Below are positions 22,889 to 30,430 of a DNA stretch of 38,982 bases, piece by piece. Position numbers and translations under genes: made by a program. The DNA is from Elusimicrobia bacterium GWF2_62_30 (GTDB lineage Bacteria > Elusimicrobiota > Elusimicrobia > Elusimicrobiales > UBA9959). The stretch covers positions 1 to 38,982 of the forward strand of contig MGUK01000015.1 of assembly GCA_001799995.1 (NCBI GenBank), written 5' to 3'. The notes beneath the pieces were generated by a model. That model had not been told where the DNA came from. It did no database searches and saw only the letters and a program-made list of their open reading frames with translations. How positions within the stretch are numbered: the first letter of the stretch is position 1; each line of letters opens with the position of its first letter.

Positions 22889-23224
22889 ATGAGCAAGAGA
22901 ATATATGTGGGCGGACTGCCCTTCAAGACCACCGAAGAGGAAATGAACGCCCTTTTCGCCACTTACGGTGCGGTTACCAGCGCCAAGCTGATCACCGACA
23001 AGTTCAGCGGCCAGTCCCGCGGTTTCGGCTTCGTTGAGATGCCGAACGACGCGGAAGCTGTCGCGGCGATGGAAAAGCTGAACGGCTCCGATTTCGGCGG
23101 CCGCAAGCTGACCATTAACGAAGCGCGCCCGATGGAAGCCCGCACCGGCGGCGGCGACCGCGGCGGACGCGGCGGCGATCGCGGCGGACGCGGCGGCGGC
23201 GGCTACGGCGACAACAAGTGGTAA
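22889..23224 (+). CDS. Glycine-rich RRM RNA-binding protein, copy 2
   Basis: 111 residues, paralogue of the gene 254 bases upstream. RNP2 IYVGGL and RNP1 RGFGFVEM are unchanged, as is the stretch EKLNGSDFGGRKLTINEARP. Substitutions fall in helix 1 (KTTEEEMNA against STTEAEMNT), the 35-55 loop and the Gly-rich tail, which here reads GGGDRGGRGGDRGG and ends GDNKW. The same single-gene layout with duplicated leader and terminator points to a recent whole-unit duplication. Confidence 0.93.
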   Translation: MSKRIYVGGLPFKTTEEEMNALFATYGAVTSAKLITDKFSGQSRGFGFVEMPNDAEAVAAMEKLNGSDFGGRKLTINEARPMEARTGGGDRGGRGGDRGGRGGGGYGDNKW

Positions 23225-23247
23225 CCAAAATCCTTTAACGGTTTTAG

Positions 23248-23280
23248 ACCGCCGGCCCCTCAAAAGGCCGGCGGTTTTTT
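23248..23280 (+). terminator. Terminator of RRM gene 2
   Basis: Same stem, loop and T6 tail as the terminator of RRM gene 1. Confidence 0.92.
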
Positions 23281-23316
23281 ATCGCCCCGCCGGAACGCCG
23301 CCGCCGGCCCAAAACA

Positions 23317-23340
23317 GAACCGCCGGACCTCCGGCGGTTC
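23317..23340 (-). terminator. Terminator of the two-domain secreted protein gene
   Basis: GAACCGCCGG-AGGT-CCGGCGGTTC read on the minus strand, then TGTTTTG. Confidence 0.85.
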
Positions 23341-23364
23341 TTTCGCGCTTTTGCCGTATGCCGG

Positions 23365-24066
23365 CTACCAGCGCGCGCAGCGGGCGTACAGGGTCTTTTC
23401 GGTCTTTTTACTGCCGGTAGTATTGCCGTCGTAAAAGGACTTGCCGTACGCATAGTTGTCGTTCTCACCCTTCTCGGACCAGTACCAGCCGGTACAGGCT
23501 TTGGTCCGCCTGGCGCCGGTACATTCGGCCAGGTAGATATCCTTAAGCTCGTTGATCGTGTACAGCCGGCCGCCCAGGGCGCCGCAGTAATCGGCCGCTT
23601 CGTACCAGGTACAGCGGCCTTTGCTGCAGGGATTATTGGCGGCGCGGGCTTTATTCGCCGCCGGCGCCTTCTTCTTCTTCGGGGCGGCGGCGGCCCGGAC
23701 CTCGGCCGCCGTAGCCCGCGCAGCGCAGCGGACCACGCCGCCGCTGACCTTGGGATAACTGCGCTCGGCGCCGGTCTCGAAATCCACGGCCCAGTTGCGC
23801 TCCCCGCCCTTTTCCTCGGACGACCAATACCACCTGGCGCAGCCCCTGGCGCCGGCGCGCGCGGCGCATTCGGAGTTCCATATCTTCTGAAGCTCGGCCC
23901 TGGTCGGCAGGCGGCCTCCCCTGCTTTTGCAGTAATCGGCGGCCTGCTCCCAGTTGCAGAATTTCCGCCCGCAATCCACCGGGGCCGCGGAGTCCTGGGC
24001 GGCAGCGGGCCCGTAAAGCACGGCCAGTGCCAGGCCGAGGAGCAGTGTTGTGTTCAGTTGTTTCAT
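23365..24066 (-). CDS. Secreted protein with two DUF1566-like domains
   Basis: 233 residues, signal peptide to ~residue 23 (ALAVLYGPAAAQ). Two copies of a ~75-residue domain, each starting with CxW-x-A-DYC and continuing GGRL-x(T/I)-x-EL, then a Cys and (W)YWS: CNWEQAADYCKSRGGRLPT and CTWYEAADYCGALGGRLYT. This resembles DUF1566/Fib_succ_major-type modules of the C-type-lectin/FGE superfold, found on many bacterial surface proteins; a ligand cannot be predicted. A Lys/Ala linker (KKKKAPAANKARAANN) joins the halves. No good Shine-Dalgarno precedes the ATG. Its -10 box (24089-24094) abuts the terminator of the lipoprotein gene. Confidence 0.78.
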   Translation of the reverse strand: MKQLNTTLLLGLALAVLYGPAAAQDSAAPVDCGRKFCNWEQAADYCKSRGGRLPTRAELQKIWNSECAARAGARGCARWYWSSEEKGGERNWAVDFETGAERSYPKVSGGVVRCAARATAAEVRAAAAPKKKKAPAANKARAANNPCSKGRCTWYEAADYCGALGGRLYTINELKDIYLAECTGARRTKACTGWYWSEKGENDNYAYGKSFYDGNTTGSKKTEKTLYARCARW

Positions 24067-24088
24067 ATTTTTCTACCCGACCACGTTT

Positions 24089-24094
24089 ATTCTA
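24089..24094 (-). promoter_or_regulatory. -10 TAGAAT abutting the upstream T tract
   Basis: On the minus strand: stem, TTTTGTTTTGC, TAGAAT, and 22 bases to the ATG at 24066. Confidence 0.5.
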
Positions 24095-24105
24095 GCAAAA
24101 CAAAA

Positions 24106-24125
24106 CCGCCGGGCTTCCCCGGCGG
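24106..24125 (-). terminator. Terminator of the lipoprotein gene
   Basis: CCGCCGGG-GAAG-CCCGGCGG on the minus strand with TTTTGTTTTG following. Confidence 0.87.
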
Positions 24126-24151
24126 CCTGAGATATAACGGAAAAAACCGCT

Positions 24152-24643
24152 CTATTTCCTGACGAACTCCCTGCTCCCGTCCTTGCCGGCGACCACGGAG
24201 TATACCCTCCCCCGCTGGCGCTGGAAGGCCGGGCTGGGCATCACCAGCTTGCCGTCACCGGCAATAAGGAAAGTTTCCTGCGCGAATTTATCACCCAGCT
24301 CTATCGTCACCACGTACTCCACGTCCCGGGCCAGCTCCAGCGGCCCCGTCACGACGGGGAATTCGGCCAGCTTAGCTCCGTACCGGACCTGCTTCAGCCT
24401 GGGATACTTCCTGTCCTTGAGCGGGGTGGTCATGTTGTGGCGCGTTTCCCACAGCAGCGCGGGCCCGCCCGCCGGAGCGCGCGGCAGCACGCGTATGGAC
24501 GAGATCTCCTCCGGGGCTTCGAGCACGAAGTAAACCTCGCCGCCGTCTTGCACCACGTCCACGGGGACCGGGCCTTTGCAGGCGGCCAGGCCCAGGCAGG
24601 CGGCCAGCAGCGGTATTCCCAGCGTCAGTTTAAATTTCATCAT
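24152..24643 (-). CDS. Predicted lipoprotein of unknown function
   Basis: 163 residues. A lipoprotein signal with lipobox LAAC (Cys22, followed by KGPV) predicts lipid anchoring; Lys after the Cys gives no inner-membrane Asp retention signal, so outer-membrane sorting is possible. The rest is beta-rich and polar with no recognised family; the end reads VYSVVAGKDGSREFVRK. It starts 12 bases after the stop of the secreted metallopeptidase gene, so the two form an operon and may be an exported enzyme with a lipoprotein partner. Confidence 0.75.
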   Translation of the reverse strand: MMKFKLTLGIPLLAACLGLAACKGPVPVDVVQDGGEVYFVLEAPEEISSIRVLPRAPAGGPALLWETRHNMTTPLKDRKYPRLKQVRYGAKLAEFPVVTGPLELARDVEYVVTIELGDKFAQETFLIAGDGKLVMPSPAFQRQRGRVYSVVAGKDGSREFVRK

Positions 24644-24655
24644 AGCTTCAGTGCC

Positions 24656-25726
24656 CTAAAATAATCCCTGGTCTTTCATCACCTGCTCATAGATGGCCAA
24701 TTCTTCCGGCGTGGCGGTGCGGGTGCCGCTCTTTATCTGGTAATAATGCTCCACCAGCTCCGCCTGCTGTTCCACGTTATATTTGCGGAAACCTTTCCCG
24801 CCCTCCAGCTGATATTCGTAAAAGGACTGGCCCTTGGTCAGCTGCCCCCAGACGGACTTGGGCACATAGCTCCAGCCGTACTTCTGGTACTGGTATTCAT
24901 GGGTCATCTCGTGCGCCAGCCAGTACGCCTTGGTGTTGAAATTATATTGCGACTTGCCGTCCGCGCCTTTCGGGAAGTAAATGGTATTGCCCCAGGTGAC
25001 GGCCGCGTCGCCGCTGGTCAGGATCTTTCCCCATAGGCCCAACTTATCGCCATCCACTATCCTCACCTTGGAATAATCGATATTGTCGCCGAACACCTTG
25101 CGCATCTCCGCGGTTTCTTCGGCGGTGAGCGCCCGTTTCCTGCCCACCAGCGACTCGCGCACCCAGGTCAGCGCCCCGGAGATCCACCCCTTTACGGCCG
25201 CGAAAGCGTCCGAGAACCAGTTGCCTATCTTCTCAAAGATGGACTTCTTGCCTGCCTTTTCGGTTTTAGCGGAGTTCGCCTTCGCCGCAGTTTCCGCGGC
25301 CTTCGGCGCTGCGGGGGCGGGGCCCAGCTTTACGCTCAGCCCGGGAACTCCCAGGGAGGCTGCCAGGGGCGGCACCCTTCCTTTTATATCGAGCTTGATC
25401 ACCGCGGCCTGGGCGGTAAATTTGGCTACAGGCACCGGCGCGGCCTTCGGGTCGGCCTGCACGGCCGGCACGGCCCTTAAGGCGAGCGTGGTGCTGCGCT
25501 CGTTGCCTGTGTACATATAATCCTGCACGAATTTGTTCGTGCTGTGGCCCATCTGTTGGGACATCAGCTCCAGAGCGTTCATATCGGTCTTCACGGCTTC
25601 CGTCGAGGTGGCTATGGCGGAGGAATCGGCGGCGGCGCAGCAGACGAACAAAAAAGCCAACGCCCCGCGGCTCAACCAGCCGGGCTTCAGCGATACTCCG
25701 CTCTGTTTTAAAGATATTTTTCGCAT
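24656..25726 (-). CDS. Secreted zinc metallopeptidase-like protein (HEMTH)
   Basis: 356 residues. An N-terminal hydrophobic segment (RGALAFLFVCCAAADSSA) should be a signal peptide or anchor. After a ~180-residue Ala/Pro-rich and helical region, a C-terminal domain carries the zinc motif H272-E-M-T-H276 in LAHEMTHEYQYQKYG, preceded by GDAAVTWGNTIYFPKG. This context (FGDN...VRI..G.......A.T.GN.I.FP, then HE..H) resembles DUF4157-type peptidase domains. The third ligand may be a Glu in EQQAELVEHYYQ. Substrate unknown. A lipoprotein gene follows 12 bases after the stop. A GATAAT box lies 25 bases upstream. Confidence 0.78.
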   Translation of the reverse strand: MRKISLKQSGVSLKPGWLSRGALAFLFVCCAAADSSAIATSTEAVKTDMNALELMSQQMGHSTNKFVQDYMYTGNERSTTLALRAVPAVQADPKAAPVPVAKFTAQAAVIKLDIKGRVPPLAASLGVPGLSVKLGPAPAAPKAAETAAKANSAKTEKAGKKSIFEKIGNWFSDAFAAVKGWISGALTWVRESLVGRKRALTAEETAEMRKVFGDNIDYSKVRIVDGDKLGLWGKILTSGDAAVTWGNTIYFPKGADGKSQYNFNTKAYWLAHEMTHEYQYQKYGWSYVPKSVWGQLTKGQSFYEYQLEGGKGFRKYNVEQQAELVEHYYQIKSGTRTATPEELAIYEQVMKDQGLF

Positions 25727-25848
25727 CGTCTAAGATACCGCTGTTCAAATATTATCATTCAGCGGCCGCCCCGCCTAGGTGCCAAAGGCCCAGTTGGCGT
25801 ATAGGCCACAAATGCCCGCTGGCGATACCTGCCCGGGCGCAAAGAAAA

Positions 25849-25870
25849 ACCGCCGGGCTTTCCCGGCGGT
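25849..25870 (-). terminator. Terminator of the zinc-ribbon/thioredoxin operon
   Basis: ACCGCCGGGAAAGCCCGGCGGT on the minus strand followed by TTTTTCTTTG. Confidence 0.9.
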
Positions 25871-25892
25871 CTCTGGGCGGCATATTCCCGAT

Positions 25893-26207
25893 CTATGGAG
25901 TTTCAGCGGCGGCTGGAACGGCCGGCTGTTCCGGCGCAGTCTCCGCCTGGGCCGGCAAGCCCGGTTCCTGTATCTTCCGTTTTTCCTGCGCCTGCACCAG
26001 AAACCACAGGGCCGCGGTGGCGAAAAAAAGCAGGGCGAGCCTGTAGAACTGGGGAACGATCTCTTTGACCGGTTCTTTTATCCGGGCCGAGTGCGCCTGC
26101 AGGGCTTTTTTCACCAGGCTCTCTTCGAGCTTGCTGAATACTATCTGGCATTGCGCGCAGACCTCGGTCCCGTCCGGCGCCACCAGGCCGCAATTAGGGC
26201 ACTTCAT
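25893..26207 (-). CDS. Zinc-ribbon single-pass membrane protein
   Basis: 104 residues. A zinc ribbon (CPNCG at 3-7, CAQCQ at 17-21) is followed by an amphipathic helix, one membrane helix (~55-73, FYRLALLFFATAALWFLVQ) and a Pro/Ala/Glu-rich tail. Family unknown; the design repeats 3062-3799 and 32732-33046. It starts two bases after the thioredoxin-family gene's stop, so both are made from one mRNA; the ribbon could be a redox-sensitive partner, though this is speculation. Confidence 0.75.
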   Translation of the reverse strand: MKCPNCGLVAPDGTEVCAQCQIVFSKLEESLVKKALQAHSARIKEPVKEIVPQFYRLALLFFATAALWFLVQAQEKRKIQEPGLPAQAETAPEQPAVPAAAETP

Positions 26208-26209
26208 AA

Positions 26210-26551
26210 TTATTTATTCGCTATCCCCCGGCAGCGCCAGACGAACTCAGCCAGGTTCTCAGGGGCCAGCCCCGCGTCCAGCACCCCGTCCAGGCGCTTG
26301 TTCAGGATGCCGCCGCGGAAGAACAGCACCGTGGGGACCACCTCTATGGAGAACAGGTCCTCCAGCTCGGGCAGCTCCTCCACGGAAGCCTTGCAGTAAT
26401 ATCCCGGGCTGGAGGCCTCGAGTTTTTCAAAGGCAGGAGCGAATTCCAGGCAGAACGGGCACCAGGGAGAATAAAAAAGCAGGAACGTATCCCCGCCCAC
26501 CTGCAGCATCCTTTCGAATTCCGCTTTGTTCTTTATTTCCTTGATCGCCAT
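26210..26551 (-). CDS. Thioredoxin-family protein (WCPFC)
   Basis: 113 residues, normal thioredoxin size. The active site WCPFC lies in FYSPWCPFCLEFAPAF near residues 31-35 and the cis-proline in VVPTVLFF. The dipeptide Pro-Phe differs from the Gly-Pro of classic thioredoxin and is nearer to glutaredoxin-like or oxidant-type sites. No signal peptide, so cytoplasmic. It is followed after two bases by the zinc-ribbon membrane gene. Substrates unknown. Confidence 0.88.
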   Translation of the reverse strand: MAIKEIKNKAEFERMLQVGGDTFLLFYSPWCPFCLEFAPAFEKLEASSPGYYCKASVEELPELEDLFSIEVVPTVLFFRGGILNKRLDGVLDAGLAPENLAEFVWRCRGIANK

Positions 26552-26608
26552 TTTTATTCCCTGAACCGCGCCTAGCCGCGTTGTCGCCTTTTCCTAAGTG
26601 AAAACCCG

Positions 26609-26974
26609 CTATTTCAGCACGGCCTCCACGGTTTTCTGAAGCTGGGCGAGGGACACCGGCTTGCCCAGGAACGCCCTGAAGTTCCTCTCCTGGGAGAACA
26701 GGTCCATGCCCTTGTCGAAATATTTTCCGCTCATGACTATGACCGGGATATCCGAGGTTTCATCCCCGGCCTGCAGTTCCCGCAGTACCTCGATCCCGTT
26801 CATGTCCGGCATCATTATGTCCAGGAAGATAATGTCCGGCTTGAGCTTGGCGGCCTTTGCGAGGCCTTCCTTGCCGTTCTCCGCCAGCGCCACCGTATAC
26901 CCGAGCGCCGCAAAATGCGGGGACACAAGGCCGCTGAAATCCTTGTCGTCGTCTATCATTAGTATCACAGGCAT
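26609..26974 (-). CDS. Stand-alone response-regulator receiver
   Basis: 121 residues from the ATG at 26974 (GGAAGGA six bases upstream). Acidic pocket MIDDD, phospho-acceptor Asp in IIFLDIMMPDMNG, MSG, and LGKP. After the Ser it has a YFDKGMDLFSQERNFRAFLG segment also found, with changes, in the receiver at 36818-37204; this defines a small subfamily. With no output domain it must act by protein contact. Its kinase is not adjacent. It is transcribed alone from a TAGAAT box (27024-27029) placed behind the MFS terminator. Confidence 0.92.
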   Translation of the reverse strand: MPVILMIDDDKDFSGLVSPHFAALGYTVALAENGKEGLAKAAKLKPDIIFLDIMMPDMNGIEVLRELQAGDETSDIPVIVMSGKYFDKGMDLFSQERNFRAFLGKPVSLAQLQKTVEAVLK

Positions 26975-27023
26975 TTCACGTCCTTCCCGGCTCAACTGGT
27001 ATCTATCTTATTATCCCCTCATT

Positions 27024-27029
27024 ATTCTA
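27024..27029 (-). promoter_or_regulatory. -10 TAGAAT behind the MFS terminator
   Basis: On the minus strand: CGGCGGTTCCTGTTTTGG, TAGAAT, then about 49 bases to the ATG at 26974. Confidence 0.5.
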
Positions 27030-27040
27030 CCAAAACAGGA

Positions 27041-27062
27041 ACCGCCGGAACTCCCCGGCGGT
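27041..27062 (-). terminator. Terminator of the MFS gene
   Basis: ACCGCCGGGGAGTTCCGGCGGT on the minus strand followed by TCCTGTTTTGG. Confidence 0.85.
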
Positions 27063-27122
27063 CATATTTAAGGCTCGAAAGTCGCCATTCGCCTTTTCAA
27101 GGCGCGGCGTCCCGTCGGCGGG

Positions 27123-28415
27123 TTAACGGAAAGCCGAGGGGTAGCGGCGCAGGAAATAGCCGTCGGCCTCCTGCTCGCTCAGGCGCAGGAACTGGCGGAA
27201 GTCCGGAACCAGCAGCAGGAGCGGGCCCAGCGCGGCGGCCGCTATGCCGCTTATCAGGAACGTGTAAGGCAAGCCGAAGGCGGCGATGGCCGCGCCCGCC
27301 GCGGCTACCCCGAGCGGGGCCATGACGCCGCAAAGAAAGCCCATCGCGCCGCCCATCCGGGCGCGGTAATTATCGGGCATGGCCGCGGTACAGCGCACGT
27401 TCAGCGGGATATTGACCACCGACATCGTCGAGCCCAGCAGCAGCATTATCAGGAGCGGCGCCAGCCGGTCCGGCGCCACCGGCAGCAGCGCCAGGTAAAC
27501 TCCCAGCAGCATGATGCCGCCCACCATCAGCTTGTCGGCGCCGAGCCTGCGCGTCAGCCGTCCCACCGCGAAACTGCCCAGGATGGCGCCCACGCTCAGC
27601 GCGGATTCCATCGCCCCCAGGTACCAGGGCGGCATATTGCGCAGCTCCTTCACCAGCACCGGCAGGCCGATAGCTATAGGGGCGAAGGCGAAATTTATGA
27701 AAGCCGCCACTATGCCTATGCCGAGCATCACCGGGACGCGGCCCATGGCCGACACGCCGCCGGAAAATTCCCGCGCCCAGTTCTTCAGGGCGCTGCCGCC
27801 GGCCGGCACCCCTGTCGGCATGGTATCCGCCTTTATAGCGCGGGAAGCGGCGGCAGCCGCGAAATAGGAAAGGCTGTCGAGCAGCAGCGCGCCCGGCACG
27901 CCTATGGCCGTCACCAGCAGGCCGCCCGCCGCGCCGCCCAGTATCTGGCCGACCGAGTTCACGGCCTCGGTCCGCTGCATGGCCAGCTGCAGGTCATCGC
28001 GGGACACCAGGCTGGGCACTATGCCCGAGGCGCCGGCGCTGAAAAGGGCGGACCCCGCGCCGCTGAGCATATAGAGCGAAAGTATCAGCCAGAGCTGGAA
28101 CGCGCCGGACGCGGCCATGGCCGCCAGCCCCAGGTAAAGGACGCCGCGCCAAAGGTCGCCGGCGATGATCAGGTTCTTGCGGCGCAGCCTGTCGCCCAGC
28201 GGCGCCAGCAGCGGCGCCAGGATGACCCGCGCGAACATGGCCGGCGCTATGATGGAGCTCATCTTCGCGGCCGACCCGGTGGCTTCCAGTATCCACCAGG
28301 ACAGGGCTATCATCCCGCAGGAATCCCCCACTATGGACACCAGCTGCCCGCTGCGGTAAAGCCAGAAATCCCGTCCCAAGCCTTTGTTTTTCATGTGTTC
28401 GGGCGCCAATGCCAT
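27123..28415 (-). CDS. MFS transporter (enterobactin-exporter-like)
   Basis: 430 residues from the ATG at 28415, preceded by AAGGAAAGGA; a TTG seven codons earlier is less likely. About twelve hydrophobic segments and the MFS loop motif GDRLRRKNLIIAGD (the G-D-R-x-G-R-R/K signature after helix 2) place it in the MFS_3/EntS-type group of exporters. Cargo unknown; drugs or small metabolites are typical. A 27-base near-palindrome and an adjoining 10-base palindrome 70-105 bases upstream look like an operator, so expression may be controlled by a TetR- or MarR-type repressor encoded elsewhere. Confidence 0.88.
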   Translation of the reverse strand: MALAPEHMKNKGLGRDFWLYRSGQLVSIVGDSCGMIALSWWILEATGSAAKMSSIIAPAMFARVILAPLLAPLGDRLRRKNLIIAGDLWRGVLYLGLAAMAASGAFQLWLILSLYMLSGAGSALFSAGASGIVPSLVSRDDLQLAMQRTEAVNSVGQILGGAAGGLLVTAIGVPGALLLDSLSYFAAAAASRAIKADTMPTGVPAGGSALKNWAREFSGGVSAMGRVPVMLGIGIVAAFINFAFAPIAIGLPVLVKELRNMPPWYLGAMESALSVGAILGSFAVGRLTRRLGADKLMVGGIMLLGVYLALLPVAPDRLAPLLIMLLLGSTMSVVNIPLNVRCTAAMPDNYRARMGGAMGFLCGVMAPLGVAAAGAAIAAFGLPYTFLISGIAAAALGPLLLLVPDFRQFLRLSEQEADGYFLRRYPSAFR

Positions 28416-28483
28416 TCCTTTCCTTTTACAGAGCAATTCTTATGCCAGCACCCTCCGCCAAGGCTGGTGCCGCCAGAAGGCCT

Positions 28484-28520
28484 GAATATATTCTCAAATG
28501 AAAATATTATTTTCGTTTGA
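28484..28520. promoter_or_regulatory. Operator-like palindromes upstream of the MFS gene
   Basis: 28494-28520 is TCAAATGAAAATA-T-TATTTTCGTTTGA-like: 13-base arms with one mismatch. Directly beside it, 28484-28493 GAATATATTC is a perfect palindrome that may include the -10. The AT-rich block stands out from the GC-rich surroundings. Confidence 0.5.
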
Positions 28521-28577
28521 AAATACGCAAACTGGCGGCTGGCGGCTTTTTGCGGCACGGCAGCCCCCATAAAAGCA

Positions 28578-28603
28578 GAACCGCCGGGGAAGCCCGGCGG
28601 TTC
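28578..28603 (-). terminator. Terminator of the coiled-coil secreted protein gene
   Basis: GAACCGCCGGG-CTTC-CCCGGCGGTTC on the minus strand followed by TGCTTTTATG. Confidence 0.85.
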
Positions 28604-28621
28604 CAGGAGCGGCATCCGCCT

Positions 28622-29311
28622 TTACTCTGAAGCCGCGGAGAGCGTCATCTTCATTTTTTCCTCGGCCGTCTTATTGTAGCCGTCAGCTCTTTTCTCCACG
28701 TCCTTGGAGAACTTCTTGTAGAATTTGTCCTTCTCGTTCCTGGCTTTATCGTACTCGTTCAAAAGCTGTTTGCGTTCCTTGTTGAGGACTTTAGCCGCCG
28801 CTTTGCCGGCCTTTTTATCCGGGTCCTCCTTGGCTTTCTCCAGGGCATTGTCCTTCTCGTCTATCTGCTTCTGGATAGCCGACAGCTTCTGGTCCAGGAC
28901 CACGGACTGCGCTTCCATTTCCTCCAGCCAGGGCTTGAGGTCGGAGAGGATAGCGCTATAACCGGCCAGCATGGGCTGGAAACAGTTGGGGCAGGAAGAC
29001 CGCGGGGCCGCTTCGGTCTTCACGGGCTCGCTGACGGCCGCGGGCACGGCCGCCTCGGCCTGGGTGCTCTGCGCTACCGCGGCGGGCGGCGCCGGTTCCT
29101 GGCCGGCGGGCGCGGCAGCCGCCGGCTTGGCCGCCGCTTTTTTCGCGCGCCTCGCCTTCGGCTTCTTTACGGGCTCGGACGGCGCGGCGGGAACGGCCTG
29201 CGCCTGGACCGCAGGCGCTTCTTTGGCGGGCTGCGCTTCCTGGGCAGAAGCGGGAGCCAGCAGCGTCCCGGACATTAAAACCGCGCAGGCTATCGAGATC
29301 ATTCGTTTCAT
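28622..29311 (-). CDS. Secreted Ala/Pro/Lys-rich coiled-coil protein
   Basis: 229 residues from the ATG at 29311, which has AAGGAG nine bases upstream. A signal peptide (MKRMISIACAVLMSGTLLAPASAQ) leads into a ~90-residue Ala/Pro/Lys-rich segment with basic clusters (KKPKARRAKKAAAKP), then a CPNC motif and a ~110-residue coiled coil (EAQSVVLDQKLSAIQKQIDE onwards) rich in Lys and Glu. No family recognised. The composition suggests an extracytoplasmic structural or peptidoglycan-associated protein. A single-gene unit from a TAGAAT box at 29343-29348. Confidence 0.68.
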   Translation of the reverse strand: MKRMISIACAVLMSGTLLAPASAQEAQPAKEAPAVQAQAVPAAPSEPVKKPKARRAKKAAAKPAAAAPAGQEPAPPAAVAQSTQAEAAVPAAVSEPVKTEAAPRSSCPNCFQPMLAGYSAILSDLKPWLEEMEAQSVVLDQKLSAIQKQIDEKDNALEKAKEDPDKKAGKAAAKVLNKERKQLLNEYDKARNEKDKFYKKFSKDVEKRADGYNKTAEEKMKMTLSAASE

Positions 29312-29342
29312 ACGGTAAGGCTCCTTGTCTGCCACTGTCAGT

Positions 29343-29348
29343 ATTCTA
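29343..29348 (-). promoter_or_regulatory. -10 TAGAAT abutting a terminator T tract
   Basis: On the minus strand the terminator tail TTTTGTTTTG ends one base before TAGAAT; the predicted leader is ~25 bases with AAGGAG. Confidence 0.5.
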
Positions 29349-29356
29349 CAAAACAA

Positions 29357-29380
29357 AACCGCCGGGCTTCCCCGGCGGTT
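29357..29380 (-). terminator. Terminator of the flavoprotein gene
   Basis: AACCGCCGGG-GAAG-CCCGGCGGTT on the minus strand, then TTGTTTTG. Confidence 0.9.
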
Positions 29381-29399
29381 CGGCGCGCGCCCGGCCCCG

Positions 29400-29984
29400 C
29401 TAGCCCTTCGCGTGCAGCTTGGTAAGCAGCCAGGCCATGTTCTCGCCCAGCACCCTCATCGTGGTCAGGCCTTCCTCGTCGCCAGCCACTTCGCCCGGGG
29501 CCCGGCCCACGCCCACGTTCCAGTAATTGGAGCCGGGGATGATCATCTGGCTGATGGTGAACAGGTGGTTTATGGTGTCGAAGGCGTGCACGGCCCCGCC
29601 GCGCCTGACCGCTATCACCGCGGCCCCGGCCTTGCGGCGCAGCAGCCCGCCGTTGGCCATGCTGACGAAGCCGGTCCGGTCGATGAGCGCCTTGGCCTCG
29701 GCGCTGACGTCGGAGAAATACGTGGGCGACCCTATCAGGATCCCGGCGGAGCCCCACATCTTCTCCGCATAGCCGTTGAACCCGTCGTCGGGCAGCGTGC
29801 ACTTGCGGTCCTTGTTCTTGAAGCAGCCCATGCAGCCGGTGCAGCCCCGCAGGGGTTTGCCCGCCAGCTGCACCAGCTCGGTGGCGAACCCGCCCGCCTT
29901 CAGTTGGGCCAGCGCGGCGTTCAGCAGGATGGCCGTATTGCCGTCCTTGCGCGCGCTGCAGTTAAAAGCCGTGATCTTTAACAT
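29400..29984 (-). CDS. NADPH-dependent FMN reductase / iron-sulfur flavoprotein-like
   Basis: 194 residues, flavodoxin-like. The FMN phosphate loop is CSARKDGNTA near residues 9-18, followed by the cysteine motif CTGCMGCF (48-55) and C65, as in the iron-sulfur flavoprotein branch; GSPTYFSDVSAEAKALIDR is the second FMN loop. Such proteins are small cytoplasmic oxidoreductases that pass electrons from NADPH or ferredoxin; the partner is unknown. It lies 12 bases after a receiver gene on the same strand, so the two are likely co-transcribed, linking redox state and signalling only by context. Confidence 0.88.
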   Translation of the reverse strand: MLKITAFNCSARKDGNTAILLNAALAQLKAGGFATELVQLAGKPLRGCTGCMGCFKNKDRKCTLPDDGFNGYAEKMWGSAGILIGSPTYFSDVSAEAKALIDRTGFVSMANGGLLRRKAGAAVIAVRRGGAVHAFDTINHLFTISQMIIPGSNYWNVGVGRAPGEVAGDEEGLTTMRVLGENMAWLLTKLHAKG

Positions 29985-29996
29985 AAGTCCTCCGGA

Positions 29997-30371
29997 CTAC
30001 AGGGCGGTTTTGGGCAGCAGGCCCGCTATAACGGCGAGAAACTCTTTATTGTTCACCGGCTTCTTCAATACGCGGACCTTGGGCATCCCCGCCACCCAGG
30101 GCTCTATCTTTTCGGGCAGGCCCGTCACGAACACTATCGGCACACCTTCCTGGATGATGCCGCTGACCACGTCCAGCACCTGCTTGCCGCCGCCGGACGG
30201 CATGGACACGTCCAGCACGAGGAGGTCCGCCGGGGCTTCCTTGAACAGCATGATGGCCGCCGTAGCTTCCGCCGCGGTCTCCACCTTGTACCCCGCCTTC
30301 GTCAGCAGCGAAGTGTAAAATTCAAGGATATTCGCTTCGTCGTCTACCGCCAGTATTTTGAAAGGTTTCAT
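29997..30371 (-). CDS. Stand-alone response-regulator receiver
   Basis: 124 residues from the ATG at 30371; a TTG at 30401 is an unlikely extension. Acidic pocket AVDDE, phospho-acceptor Asp in LLVLDVSMPSGGG, Thr in VTG and KKPVN. The signature after the acceptor (SMPSGGGKQVLD) differs from the MMPDMNG norm. No output domain. The flavoprotein gene follows 12 bases after the stop. Its promoter at 30431-30436 shares sequence with that of the next upstream gene. Confidence 0.9.
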   Translation of the reverse strand: MKPFKILAVDDEANILEFYTSLLTKAGYKVETAAEATAAIMLFKEAPADLLVLDVSMPSGGGKQVLDVVSGIIQEGVPIVFVTGLPEKIEPWVAGMPKVRVLKKPVNNKEFLAVIAGLLPKTAL

Positions 30372-30430
30372 TGGAGCCCCCCGCAGCCTTTGCACGGACA
30401 AATAGCGCGCTAACCCGTAACCCTGCCATA

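Noticed and set aside
28391-28615. 74-codon minus-strand frame upstream of the MFS gene
   Set aside because: It covers the terminator and operator-like palindromes and has no ribosome site.
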